A stretch of DNA of 59,225 nt. Source: Bacteroidia bacterium (GTDB taxonomy: Bacteria > Bacteroidota > Bacteroidia > UKL13-3). Of the stretch, positions 52,844 to 59,225 are shown piece by piece (the stretch's first letter is position 1; each line of letters opens with the position of its first letter). A program made the position numbers and the translations under genes. Where the stretch lies: contig JALONK010000019.1 of NCBI GenBank assembly GCA_025454975.1, positions 1-59,225 on the forward strand, in the 5' to 3' direction. Under the pieces are notes generated by a model. The model was given only the letters and a program-made list of their open reading frames with translations. It was not told the origin of the DNA and did not search any database.

Positions 52844-54238
52844 ATGAAATATAGAATAGAACACGATACTATGGGCGAGGTAAAAGTACCAGCCGACAAG
52901 TACTGGGGGGCTCAAACTGAGCGTTCAAGGAACAATTTTAAAATCGGACCGGAAGCAAGTATGCCGAAAGAAGTGATACATGCTTTTGCATATTTGAAGA
53001 AGGCAGCTGCGCATGCCAATTGCCATTTAGGTGTTCTTTCAACCGATAAACGAGATTTGATTAGTAAGGTGTGCGACGAAATTCTTACAGGTGCGTTAGA
53101 TGAGCAGTTTCCATTAGTAATTTGGCAAACCGGAAGCGGTACACAAAGCAATATGAATGCGAATGAAGTTATTGCCTATCGTGCACATGTATTAAATGGA
53201 GGTAAACTTAGTGATGAAAAAAAGGTATTACACCCAAATGATGATGTAAATAAATCGCAATCTTCAAATGATACCTATCCAACAGCAATGCATATTGCTG
53301 CCTATAAAATGGTGGTTGAAACCACAATTCCGGGTATTCAAAAGCTACGCGACACTTTAGCAGAAAAGGCAACTTCATTTAAACATATTGTTAAAACAGG
53401 CAGAACGCATTTTATGGATGCAACGCCATTAACTTTAGGACAAGAATTCGGTGGTTATGTGCAACAACTAGATAATGGTATTCGTGCTTTAAACAATGCC
53501 CTGGAGATGGTAAAAGAACTAGCCTTAGGTGGTACTGCTGTTGGTACCGGCCTCAATGCACCAAAGGGTTATGACGTGTTGGTAGCATCAAAAATTGCTG
53601 AATTTACCGGATTACCATTTGTTACAGCACCAAATAAATTTGAGGCTTTAGCTGCGCATGATGCAATGGTTGAACTAAGCGGTGCTTTAAAAAGAGTTGC
53701 GGTTAGTTTAATGAAAATAGCAAATGATATACGCATGTTATCTTCAGGTCCGCGTAGTGGTATAGGTGAAATTATTATCCCTGACAATGAGCCAGGTTCA
53801 TCAATCATGCCCGGTAAGGTTAATCCAACCCAACCGGAAGCGATAACTATGGTAGCGGCTCAGGTAATGGGTAATGATGTTGCTGTTAGTGTTGGTGCAA
53901 GCAATGGTCATTTCGAATTAAATGTATTTAAACCGTTGATAGCAGCTAATGTATTACAAAGCGCAAGACTAATTGGAGATGCCTGTGTAAGTTTTAATGA
54001 TAATTGTGCAATTGGTATTCAACCTAATCATGATATTATCCAACGCCATTTAGAAAACAGTTTAATGTTGGTTACAGCTTTAAACCCACATATTGGTTAT
54101 GAAAATGCTGCGAAAATTGCTAAAACAGCACATAAAGAAAACAAAACATTAAGAGAAGCAGCTATTGGTTTGGGTTTGTTAACTAACGAGCAGTTTGATG
54201 CCTGGGTTAAGCCTGAAAATATGGTTGGGAATTTATAA
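52844..54238 (+). CDS. fumC: Class II fumarate hydratase
   Basis: A 464-aa fumarase that interconverts fumarate and malate in the TCA cycle. It starts [16 protein letters not shown], the typical FumC N-terminus, and carries [33 protein letters not shown] and the superfamily signature [14 protein letters not shown]. The catalytic Ser is in that last motif. The FumC rather than aspartase identity rests on the N-terminus and length. Single gene with terminator. Confidence 0.96.
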   Translation: MKYRIEHDTMGEVKVPADKYWGAQTERSRNNFKIGPEASMPKEVIHAFAYLKKAAAHANCHLGVLSTDKRDLISKVCDEILTGALDEQFPLVIWQTGSGTQSNMNANEVIAYRAHVLNGGKLSDEKKVLHPNDDVNKSQSSNDTYPTAMHIAAYKMVVETTIPGIQKLRDTLAEKATSFKHIVKTGRTHFMDATPLTLGQEFGGYVQQLDNGIRALNNALEMVKELALGGTAVGTGLNAPKGYDVLVASKIAEFTGLPFVTAPNKFEALAAHDAMVELSGALKRVAVSLMKIANDIRMLSSGPRSGIGEIIIPDNEPGSSIMPGKVNPTQPEAITMVAAQVMGNDVAVSVGASNGHFELNVFKPLIAANVLQSARLIGDACVSFNDNCAIGIQPNHDIIQRHLENSLMLVTALNPHIGYENAAKIAKTAHKENKTLREAAIGLGLLTNEQFDAWVKPENMVGNL

Positions 54239-54275
54239 TTAATCATTGTAGAATACGATTATTCCTATATAAACC

Positions 54276-54308
54276 AACCGGGTTGCATTTGAGCAGCCCG
54301 GTTTTTTT
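54276..54308 (+). terminator. Terminator of fumC
   Basis: AACCGGGTTGC (54276-54286) pairs with GCAGCCCGGTT (54293-54303) with one G-T pair, then a T run. Confidence 0.88.
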
Positions 54309-54323
54309 ATTATCATTGCTGTA

Positions 54324-54959
54324 ATGGAATTTATAGAACCAATATGGAAAGGGGTAGTTACCGGGTTATTGTTTACTTTAACCTTCGGAACAGTATTTTT
54401 TTCGTTAATACAAACAAGCATTAAAAGGGGGCTAAACCAGTCATTATTTATTGCACTAGGTGTAGTGCTTAGTGATGCATTTTTTATTGCAGTAGCTGTT
54501 TTAGGAACTTCGTTTATAGTGGATGAGATGATTAAGTTTAATAATGAAATAAGGGGAGTAGGATTTGTTTTTTTAATGATTATTGGCTTACGTTCCATAT
54601 TGAAGAAGGAAGTTGATCATAGCAATGATGCTGCTCCTGTTGAAAAGAAAGATATATTGTATGTTTTAAAGGGAATAATGTTAAACAGTATAAATCCTAT
54701 GATTTTAGTGAGTTGGATGGCGCTCACAACTTATGTCAAAACAGTTTATCTCTTTAATTTAAATCAGGTTATGCTATTTTATCTGGTAGTATTAGCCACA
54801 ATGTTTTTTACCATGTTTGCCATAGCCTATTTTGCAGGTAAACTACGTCACATACTATCAAAGGAATATATGCATAAATTAAATGTTGGCAGTGGCATAG
54901 TTTTTATCATTTTTGCGATAGTTATCGTATGGCCTTTTCTCGAGAACGCGATAAATTAA
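54324..54959 (+). CDS. LysE-family translocator
   Basis: A 211-aa membrane protein with about six transmembrane segments, matching the LysE/RhtB exporter family. It has GVVTGLLFTLTFGTVFFSLI, KRGLNQSLFIALGVVLSDAFF and the conserved loop KGIMLNSINPMILVSWMAL with the NP motif. Members export amino acids or small metabolites. Its stop overlaps the convergent radical SAM gene by 4 bp. Substrate unknown. Confidence 0.88.
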   Translation: MEFIEPIWKGVVTGLLFTLTFGTVFFSLIQTSIKRGLNQSLFIALGVVLSDAFFIAVAVLGTSFIVDEMIKFNNEIRGVGFVFLMIIGLRSILKKEVDHSNDAAPVEKKDILYVLKGIMLNSINPMILVSWMALTTYVKTVYLFNLNQVMLFYLVVLATMFFTMFAIAYFAGKLRHILSKEYMHKLNVGSGIVFIIFAIVIVWPFLENAIN

Positions 54960-55978
54960 CTCCATACTTTAGTGCCTTCCGTACAATTGGTACAGATATC
55001 AATTTCTTTTCTACTTTTTAAAATAGCAGATCTAAATCTTTGGTAAGCTTCATTTCGCCATACTGAGCTAAAAGATTCAGTACTTGTATTTCCGAAGCGA
55101 TGTGTTGCATCTTTATCAAAACAACAAGGTACTACCAAACCGTCCCAAGTTATTACACTGCCTCGCCACATTCTCCAGCATTGGTTTAATAGTTTATTTT
55201 TTATTTTATAACTACCGTCAGGTTGTTTTTCGTATCTGCTTAAATCATTATTCTCTGGTATAAAAGCATCGCTGGTTTGATAATCGTAAATTTGGGCAGT
55301 TTTAATTCCAAGTTCATCTACGCCAATCTCCTTTGCCAATCTTTTAATTTCCGGAATTTGATGTTCGTTATGTTTAAAGGCTATGAATTGCCAGATAATA
55401 TGCGGAGTGGTTTTACCAAGTTTTTTTTTCCAATATAGTAACTTCGATGTACCATCAATTACTTTATCTATTTTACCACCAATCCTGTATTTTCCGTAAG
55501 TATCCTGTGTTGTGCCATCTATAGAAATAATCAATCTGTCTAATCCACTCAACACTGTTTCTTTCGCCAAGTCATCAGTAAAATAGTGTGCATTACTACT
55601 GGTAGCAGTGTAAATATTTTTTGACGAAGCATAACGCACAAAATCAAGAAATGATTTATTTAAAAACGGTTCACCTTGAAAATATAAAATCAACCAAACC
55701 AAATCATGTTCTAACTCATCAATAACTTTCTTAAATAAGTCAATTCCAAGCATACCAGTATCTCTTGTAAATTCGCGCAAGCCGCTTGGGCATTGCGGGC
55801 AACGAAGATTACAACTAGTTGTTGGTTCGATTTCGATACTGGTTGGGTTACCCCAAATAACAGGTTTTTTGGTTGTTTTCGAATAATAATAACTTGCATA
55901 CAACTTCACAAAATTCCATATACGCCGGTTATTAAGCTTTGACAATAAATTGATTCCGTCTGTGATATTTCTATTCAT
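54956..55978 (-). CDS. Radical SAM/SPASM domain protein
   Basis: A 340-aa radical SAM enzyme. The TIM-barrel half begins with TSCNLRCPQCPSGL, the CxxxCxxC that holds the SAM-binding [4Fe-4S] cluster. The C-terminal SPASM-type region has QCWRMWRGSVITWDGLVVPC, then CFDKDATHRFGN and ICTNC, providing Cys for auxiliary cluster(s). Such enzymes mature peptides or modify other molecules. No small precursor peptide is evident beside it. I use the ATG at 55978, since the longer frame begins with a TTG at 55990. Substrate unknown. Confidence 0.88.
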   Translation of the reverse strand: MNRNITDGINLLSKLNNRRIWNFVKLYASYYYSKTTKKPVIWGNPTSIEIEPTTSCNLRCPQCPSGLREFTRDTGMLGIDLFKKVIDELEHDLVWLILYFQGEPFLNKSFLDFVRYASSKNIYTATSSNAHYFTDDLAKETVLSGLDRLIISIDGTTQDTYGKYRIGGKIDKVIDGTSKLLYWKKKLGKTTPHIIWQFIAFKHNEHQIPEIKRLAKEIGVDELGIKTAQIYDYQTSDAFIPENNDLSRYEKQPDGSYKIKNKLLNQCWRMWRGSVITWDGLVVPCCFDKDATHRFGNTSTESFSSVWRNEAYQRFRSAILKSRKEIDICTNCTEGTKVWS

Positions 55979-56120
55979 TTTTCCAAACAATATTAGCTAA
56001 ATTATCCGGTAACAACCTAACATCATTTTTGTGTTAAGAAAGTGGAAGTATTGATAAAACTAATACTTTCAAATTTGGTCAGTTTTTTGCTTAGGCTAAG
56101 AGTACAAATTAATCTTTATT

Positions 56121-56996
56121 ATGAAACATACTACAGCTATTATTTTATTGGCATTAGTGATTACAGCCAGTTCTTGCAAAATTATTGTACAAGACGAAAT
56201 TGGGGTAAGAAGAAAACTAGGAAGGTTGGATACAACTGTAATTGATCCGGGAGCGAAATTTTTCAATCCATTCTTAAGTAAAATCATCACTTTAAAGGTT
56301 CGAACTGTGAACATAGAAATGAACTTAGGATTACCATCAAAAGAGGGTTTAACAGTAAATAGTGAAATTTCAATATTATATCGCATCAGGCGTGAAGCAG
56401 TTCCTTTGATTTTAGTAGAAACCGGAATACAATTCGAAGAGGTTTTAATTAAACCAATTTTCAGGTCAGCCGCTGCCGATATATGTGCAAAGTTTGAAGC
56501 AAAAGACATGCATAGTAATAAGCGAAGCATCATTGAAAGTGAGATTAAATCAAGAATGATGGAGTTATTAGAATCTAGAGGATTTATTATTGAACAGGTG
56601 TTGATGAAGAGCATTGTATTACCGGCGGGCTTAGCTAAAAGTATCGAGGAGAAGATGCAAGCCGAGCAAGATGCGCAACGCATGGAGTTTGCAAAAGAGA
56701 AAGAAAGGAGAGAAGCTGAACGTAAATTAATACAAGCAGAAGGTGATAAAAACAGCCGTATTGTAGCAGCCGAAGCTCAAAAGCGTATTTTAGAACTAGA
56801 AGCTGAAGGGCGCGCAAATGCTACTTTAAGAGAAGCAGAGGCACAAGCAAAAGCTAATGATATGTTGAATCGTAGTTTAAATAATATGGTATTACGCAAC
56901 AAGCAGATTGAAGCCTTTCAAAACTTGAGTCGTAGCAATAACAGCAAAGTAATTATTACAGATGGTAAAACTCCTTTATTGGGTTTAGAACCATAA
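56121..56996 (+). CDS. Lipoprotein-anchored prohibitin-like SPFH protein
   Basis: A 291-aa SPFH protein of the prohibitin group. Unlike usual prohibitins, which have a transmembrane helix, it starts with a lipoprotein signal ending in TASSC (Cys about 20). Then come VQDEIGVRRKLGRLD, PGAKFFNPF, the SPFH core with EGLTVNSEISILYRI, and a long coiled coil (about 175-265, AKEKERREAERKLIQAEGDKN in part). It may form a periplasmic or outer-membrane-attached ring scaffold. It is unlinked to the other SPFH gene at 26575. Confidence 0.85.
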   Translation: MKHTTAIILLALVITASSCKIIVQDEIGVRRKLGRLDTTVIDPGAKFFNPFLSKIITLKVRTVNIEMNLGLPSKEGLTVNSEISILYRIRREAVPLILVETGIQFEEVLIKPIFRSAAADICAKFEAKDMHSNKRSIIESEIKSRMMELLESRGFIIEQVLMKSIVLPAGLAKSIEEKMQAEQDAQRMEFAKEKERREAERKLIQAEGDKNSRIVAAEAQKRILELEAEGRANATLREAEAQAKANDMLNRSLNNMVLRNKQIEAFQNLSRSNNSKVIITDGKTPLLGLEP

Positions 56997-57003
56997 TCGA
57001 ACT

Positions 57004-57056
57004 GCCCCGGCCTAATCATTTAGGTATTTACTTGAGGTGAATAAAATGGCCGGGGC
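57004..57056. repeat. GC-rich 9-bp inverted repeat enclosing a smaller hairpin
   Basis: GCCCCGGCC (57004-57012) and GGCCGGGGC (57048-57056) are perfect inverse complements, 35 bp apart, in otherwise AT-rich DNA. Inside, CCTAA (57011-57015) can pair with TTAGG (57020-57024). The two pairings share bases, so they exclude each other in part. No T run follows. It could end the SPFH transcript or be a regulatory structure. Confidence 0.5.
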
Positions 57057-57078
57057 TTATCCAATTTTGATATTAAAC

Positions 57079-57108
57079 TTGATTAAATATGGAGTTTGTC
57101 TATATTTG
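57079..57108 (+). promoter_or_regulatory. Bacteroidota-type promoter of tRNA-Leu
   Basis: TTG at 57079-57081, a 19-bp spacer and TATATTTG at 57101-57108 match the -33/-7 consensus exactly. The tRNA starts 25 bp downstream. Confidence 0.78.
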
Positions 57109-57132
57109 CATCCCACTTATCAAAAATGTACT

Positions 57133-57217
57133 GCCCAGATGGCGGAATTGGTAGACGCGCTGGTCTCAAACACCAGTGGATTCAAAACCCGTGCCGGTTC
57201 GACCCCGGCTCTGGGTA
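57133..57217 (+). tRNA. tRNA-Leu (anticodon CAA)
   Basis: A class II tRNA of 85 nt. Acceptor GCCCAGA pairs with TCTGGGT (first pair G-T), the D arm is in GCGGAATTGGTAGACGC, and anticodon stem CTGGT/ACCAG encloses CTCAAAC with CAA. A long variable arm follows, then GGTTCGACCC in the T arm. CCA is not encoded. CAA reads UUG leucine codons. Confidence 0.96.
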
Positions 57218-57221
57218 CATT

Positions 57222-57249
57222 AAAAGCCCTTGATTACGAGGGCTTTTTT
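57222..57249 (+). terminator. Terminator of tRNA-Leu
   Basis: AAAAGCCCT (57222-57230) pairs perfectly with AGGGCTTTT (57239-57247) and continues in T's. Confidence 0.9.
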
Positions 57250-57313
57250 ATGCTCGTTTAAAAAGTTATTCAACGATTTTTTGAATTATTAAGTTATCCA
57301 TTAGCAACTCCCG

Positions 57314-57475
57314 TCATTCTGGTTTTCTAAGTGCTTTTTTGAGTAATGTCTGCAAATAAACTCCACTATGATAATAAACCTCTGATAAGTTGAATACCAC
57401 AAATCTGCTAACACACTTATATTCTTCATGACTAGAGTAATGTTTACCGGTTCTTTTAATTGACCTTAAAAACAT
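57314..57475 (-). CDS. Possible small ORF of 53 aa, unrecognised
   Basis: In the roughly 300-bp gap between tRNA-Leu and the GNAT gene, an ORF from ATG at 57475 to TGA at 57314 encodes 53 residues beginning MFLRSIKRTGKHYSSHEEYK and ending LLKKALRKPE. It has a basic N-terminus, an aromatic middle and no motif I know. It could be a remnant of a larger gene or chance. Low confidence. Nothing else is visible in 57250-57555 apart from AT-rich sequence. Confidence 0.3.
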   Translation of the reverse strand: MFLRSIKRTGKHYSSHEEYKCVSRFVVFNLSEVYYHSGVYLQTLLKKALRKPE

Positions 57476-57555
57476 TCTAATTCAATTCAAATTACTTTAA
57501 GCTTATCATTACACTCATTATAACTAAGTTTATTATATATCAGTGGTTAATAATC

Positions 57556-58065
57556 TCATTTTTCCAGTATTAACTTCCACTGTAAATAGGTTTCATTTTC
57601 AGCAGTTTTTACAAAGTTGTTTTTTTCAAGAACTTTGAATGAAGCAATATTGGTTTTATCTGTGCCGGCAGTTATTGCATTTATGTTATTTTGTGCTTTT
57701 GCCCAAGTGATAAATCCACCGACTATTTCCGTCATGTAACCTCGTCCTTGAAACTCATCATAAGTACCATATCCAATTTCAATTTCCCCATCGGCATTTG
57801 GCTCACCAAATATACACATGTCGGCAACTATTTTATTTTCAGCCTTTGAAATAGCTGTCCATAATGTTGAATACAAATAATTTTTTGTGATGTCGGCAAC
57901 ATTTGGTAATATATTTTGCTCTAACGCTTCTTTTAGTTCAGTTGAAATAATTTTTGATGTTTTTTCCAATCCTAACTCAGCCTCTAATGAATAATCATTT
58001 TTAGCGTGTTTCAGTAACTGATTATAGGTTAATGGTTTTAAAATTAATCTTACAGTTTCAATCAT
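57556..58065 (-). CDS. GNAT-family N-acetyltransferase (RimJ/RimL type)
   Basis: A 169-aa acetyltransferase. It starts MIETVRLILKPLTYNQL, typical of the RimJ/RimL group, and has GEPNADGEIEIGYGTYDEFQGRGYMTEIVGG, in which QGRGYMTE is the acetyl-CoA pyrophosphate loop (motif A). A second segment ITAGTDKTNIASFKVLEKNNF follows (motif B). It may acetylate a protein N-terminus or a small amine; the substrate is unknown. Isolated gene. Confidence 0.9.
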   Translation of the reverse strand: MIETVRLILKPLTYNQLLKHAKNDYSLEAELGLEKTSKIISTELKEALEQNILPNVADITKNYLYSTLWTAISKAENKIVADMCIFGEPNADGEIEIGYGTYDEFQGRGYMTEIVGGFITWAKAQNNINAITAGTDKTNIASFKVLEKNNFVKTAENETYLQWKLILEK

Positions 58066-58421
58066 TATGTTAATTATGGTTGTTTTAAATTTATTTGATT
58101 CTGGATAATTAATAGCTTAGCAAGTGTTTTTTGTGAAGTTAAGTAATATAAATTTCAGTTTATTTATTTCGCAATTAAGCTATTCTATGATTTGGCCATA
58201 TATTTTAGATGTAATTATGATAAATATTATAATATACTGTTTTTAGTGGGTTACATGTTTTGTGTTATCAAGCCTGATTGCCTTTTATATATGATGCCTT
58301 CAATCTTTCGCTGTAAATTAAAGTGAAATTAGTTTTAGGTTCTATTTATTAAAATTTTCTTTAATATTTTGGTATCTCATTTATTTTAAATAATTTAGAT
58401 TTTGATTGAAAATTAACTCTA
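58066..58421. other. AT-rich intergenic region with no gene seen
   Basis: This 356-bp stretch between the divergent GNAT and secreted-protein genes is very AT-rich and has no ORF of note, no clear hairpin terminator and no exact TAnnTTTG box. TAGATTTTG near 58398 is a poor match to the -7 element of the downstream gene. It presumably holds the two divergent promoters. Confidence 0.5.
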
Positions 58422-59225
58422 ATGAAAAATATATACAAATCCTATTATTTGGTGCTCACTTTATTTATTGCCTTACTAACTTCCACAGTATCGCAAGCCC
58501 AAATTATTGTTCAAGTTGGTACCGGAACGGCTGCAAGCCCAAACAATGGACAGCCCGCTCCTTATGGCGCTTGGTTTTCCCAATCTCGTTATCAAGTGCT
58601 TATTTTAGCTTCAGAATTAAACGCGCTTGGTTTAGCCGGCCCTGCTAATATTAATGCACTAGCCATGAATGTTACCAACCTTAATGGTGCAGGTGCTCAT
58701 CAAAATTTTACTATTAAAGTTAAGCAAACTACCCTTACTGCTTTAACTGCTAATTTTGATAACCTAAACCTTACCACCGTTACCAATCCGGTTAATTATT
58801 CAGTAATTCCTGGTTGGAATACGCATACGTTCAATGCGCCGTTCTTATGGGATGGTACTTCCAATTTACTTTTTGATATTTGCCATGATAATGGTAATAA
58901 TAACTGGTCAAATTCACCACAAGTTGAGGTTAGTAATACTCCATTTGCAAGCGTAGTGCAATCATGGAGCGATCAACTTACAGGTGTTATGTGTCCAACA
59001 GGTGGCGCTGCTACAACATATACCAGTCGCACTAATATCAGGATTACAGCAAATCCTGTTTCTACCGGTCCAAATCCAAATTTATTCCCTCCAATTGCCA
59101 ACTTTGCTTATAATAAAGGTATTGATACCGTATGGGTAAACAGTCCTTATGCTTTTGTTAATAATAGTATTGGCGATAGCGCAAATTATTGGGATATCAT
59201 AGGTATGACAGGTACCAGAACCTGC
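58422..59225 (+). CDS. Large secreted protein, N-terminal part only
   Basis: An open frame of 268 codons from ATG at 58422 runs off the right edge, so it is 3'-partial. It has a signal peptide (MKNIYKSYYLVLTLFIALL, cleavage near STVSQAQ) and a beta-rich N-terminal domain with GTGTAASPNNGQPAPYGAWF, SELNALGLAGPANINALAM and LLFDICHDNGNNNWSNSP. This pattern is common at the start of large Bacteroidota cell-surface proteins that end in T9SS sorting domains. The C-terminus is outside the window, so the T9SS assignment is inferred. Confidence 0.82.
   Translation, partial: MKNIYKSYYLVLTLFIALLTSTVSQAQIIVQVGTGTAASPNNGQPAPYGAWFSQSRYQVLILASELNALGLAGPANINALAMNVTNLNGAGAHQNFTIKVKQTTLTALTANFDNLNLTTVTNPVNYSVIPGWNTHTFNAPFLWDGTSNLLFDICHDNGNNNWSNSPQVEVSNTPFASVVQSWSDQLTGVMCPTGGAATTYTSRTNIRITANPVSTGPNPNLFPPIANFAYNKGIDTVWVNSPYAFVNNSIGDSANYWDIIGMTGTRTC

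Noticed and set aside
56096-56683. 195-aa minus-strand ORF
   Set aside because: It is antisense to the SPFH lipoprotein gene, whose domain pattern is unambiguous.
57037-57261. 74-aa ORF covering tRNA-Leu
   Set aside because: It is a chance reading of the tRNA gene, its promoter and its terminator.
58406-58648. 80-aa ORF at the start of the last gene
   Set aside because: It is out of frame with the long open frame from 58422 that has a signal peptide.
1-59225. CRISPR array, rRNA operon, prophage or plasmid origin
   Set aside because: No regularly spaced repeats, rRNA sequence, phage structural genes or replication initiator were seen.

Overview
The window looks like a chromosomal segment of an AT-rich Gram-negative Bacteroidota bacterium. 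The evidence is: two proteins with C-terminal type IX secretion (T9SS) sorting domains (18377-23707 and 30465-31307); outer-membrane lipoproteins with Bacteroidota-like lipoboxes; an outer-membrane TolC/YaiO repertoire; and promoters of the Bacteroidota form TTG-N19-21-TAnnTTTG in front of both tRNA genes and the SPFH operon. No rRNA, CRISPR array or phage module is visible. The left edge (1-94) is the end of an IS3-type insertion sequence.

Layout. 1-6971: IS end, crotonase, lipoprotein + gltX, HAD hydrolase, a CAT-anticodon tRNA, TPR lipoprotein + NAD-dependent epimerase, and an arginase-fold protein that has lost most metal ligands. 7081-25872: the most unusual part. A tight eight-gene run (LtaS/sulfatase-fold membrane transferase with TPR tail, YaiO-type outer-membrane protein, Hpt-like protein lacking the phospho-histidine, single-domain response regulator, membrane HEAT-repeat protein, GT2 polysaccharide synthase, NtrC-type sigma-54 activator, soluble hybrid histidine kinase) ends in a terminator. 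It is followed by a 1776-aa T9SS surface protein with a sigma-54-like promoter, a receiver-like protein with Asn instead of Asp, a GT4-type glycosyltransferase, and a second Asn-type receiver-like protein with a C-terminal membrane anchor. I read this as a signalling-controlled exopolysaccharide/surface-display locus. Its individual families are known, but the combination with three apparently non-phosphorylatable phosphorelay parts is worth study.

25884-36698: a compact SPFH / membrane PH-like / ribbon-helix-helix operon (the last gene only 58 aa) with its own promoter and tandem TGATAT boxes, then metG, a conserved hypothetical, a CXXCH-containing T9SS protein, queA, a secreted hypothetical, a CsaA-like tRNA-binding protein, an HsdR-N nuclease-like protein divergent from holA, and an amino-acid permease. 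36688-49000: FAD oxidoreductase pair, ettA, double-domain universal stress protein, nucleoside phosphorylase, a three-gene TolC/HlyD/ABC exporter whose ATPase domain is degenerate, and pckA. 49020-59225: UvrD-type helicase-nuclease fusion with an apparent Fe-S staple, fumC, LysE exporter, radical SAM/SPASM enzyme, a lipoprotein-anchored prohibitin homologue, tRNA-Leu(CAA), a GNAT acetyltransferase, and the start of a large secreted protein that runs off the right edge.

Most housekeeping genes stand alone or in pairs, often with convergent stop codons overlapping by 4-11 bp. Strong hairpin-T terminators mark many unit ends. All functional names rest on motif reading and family knowledge; no searches were run.
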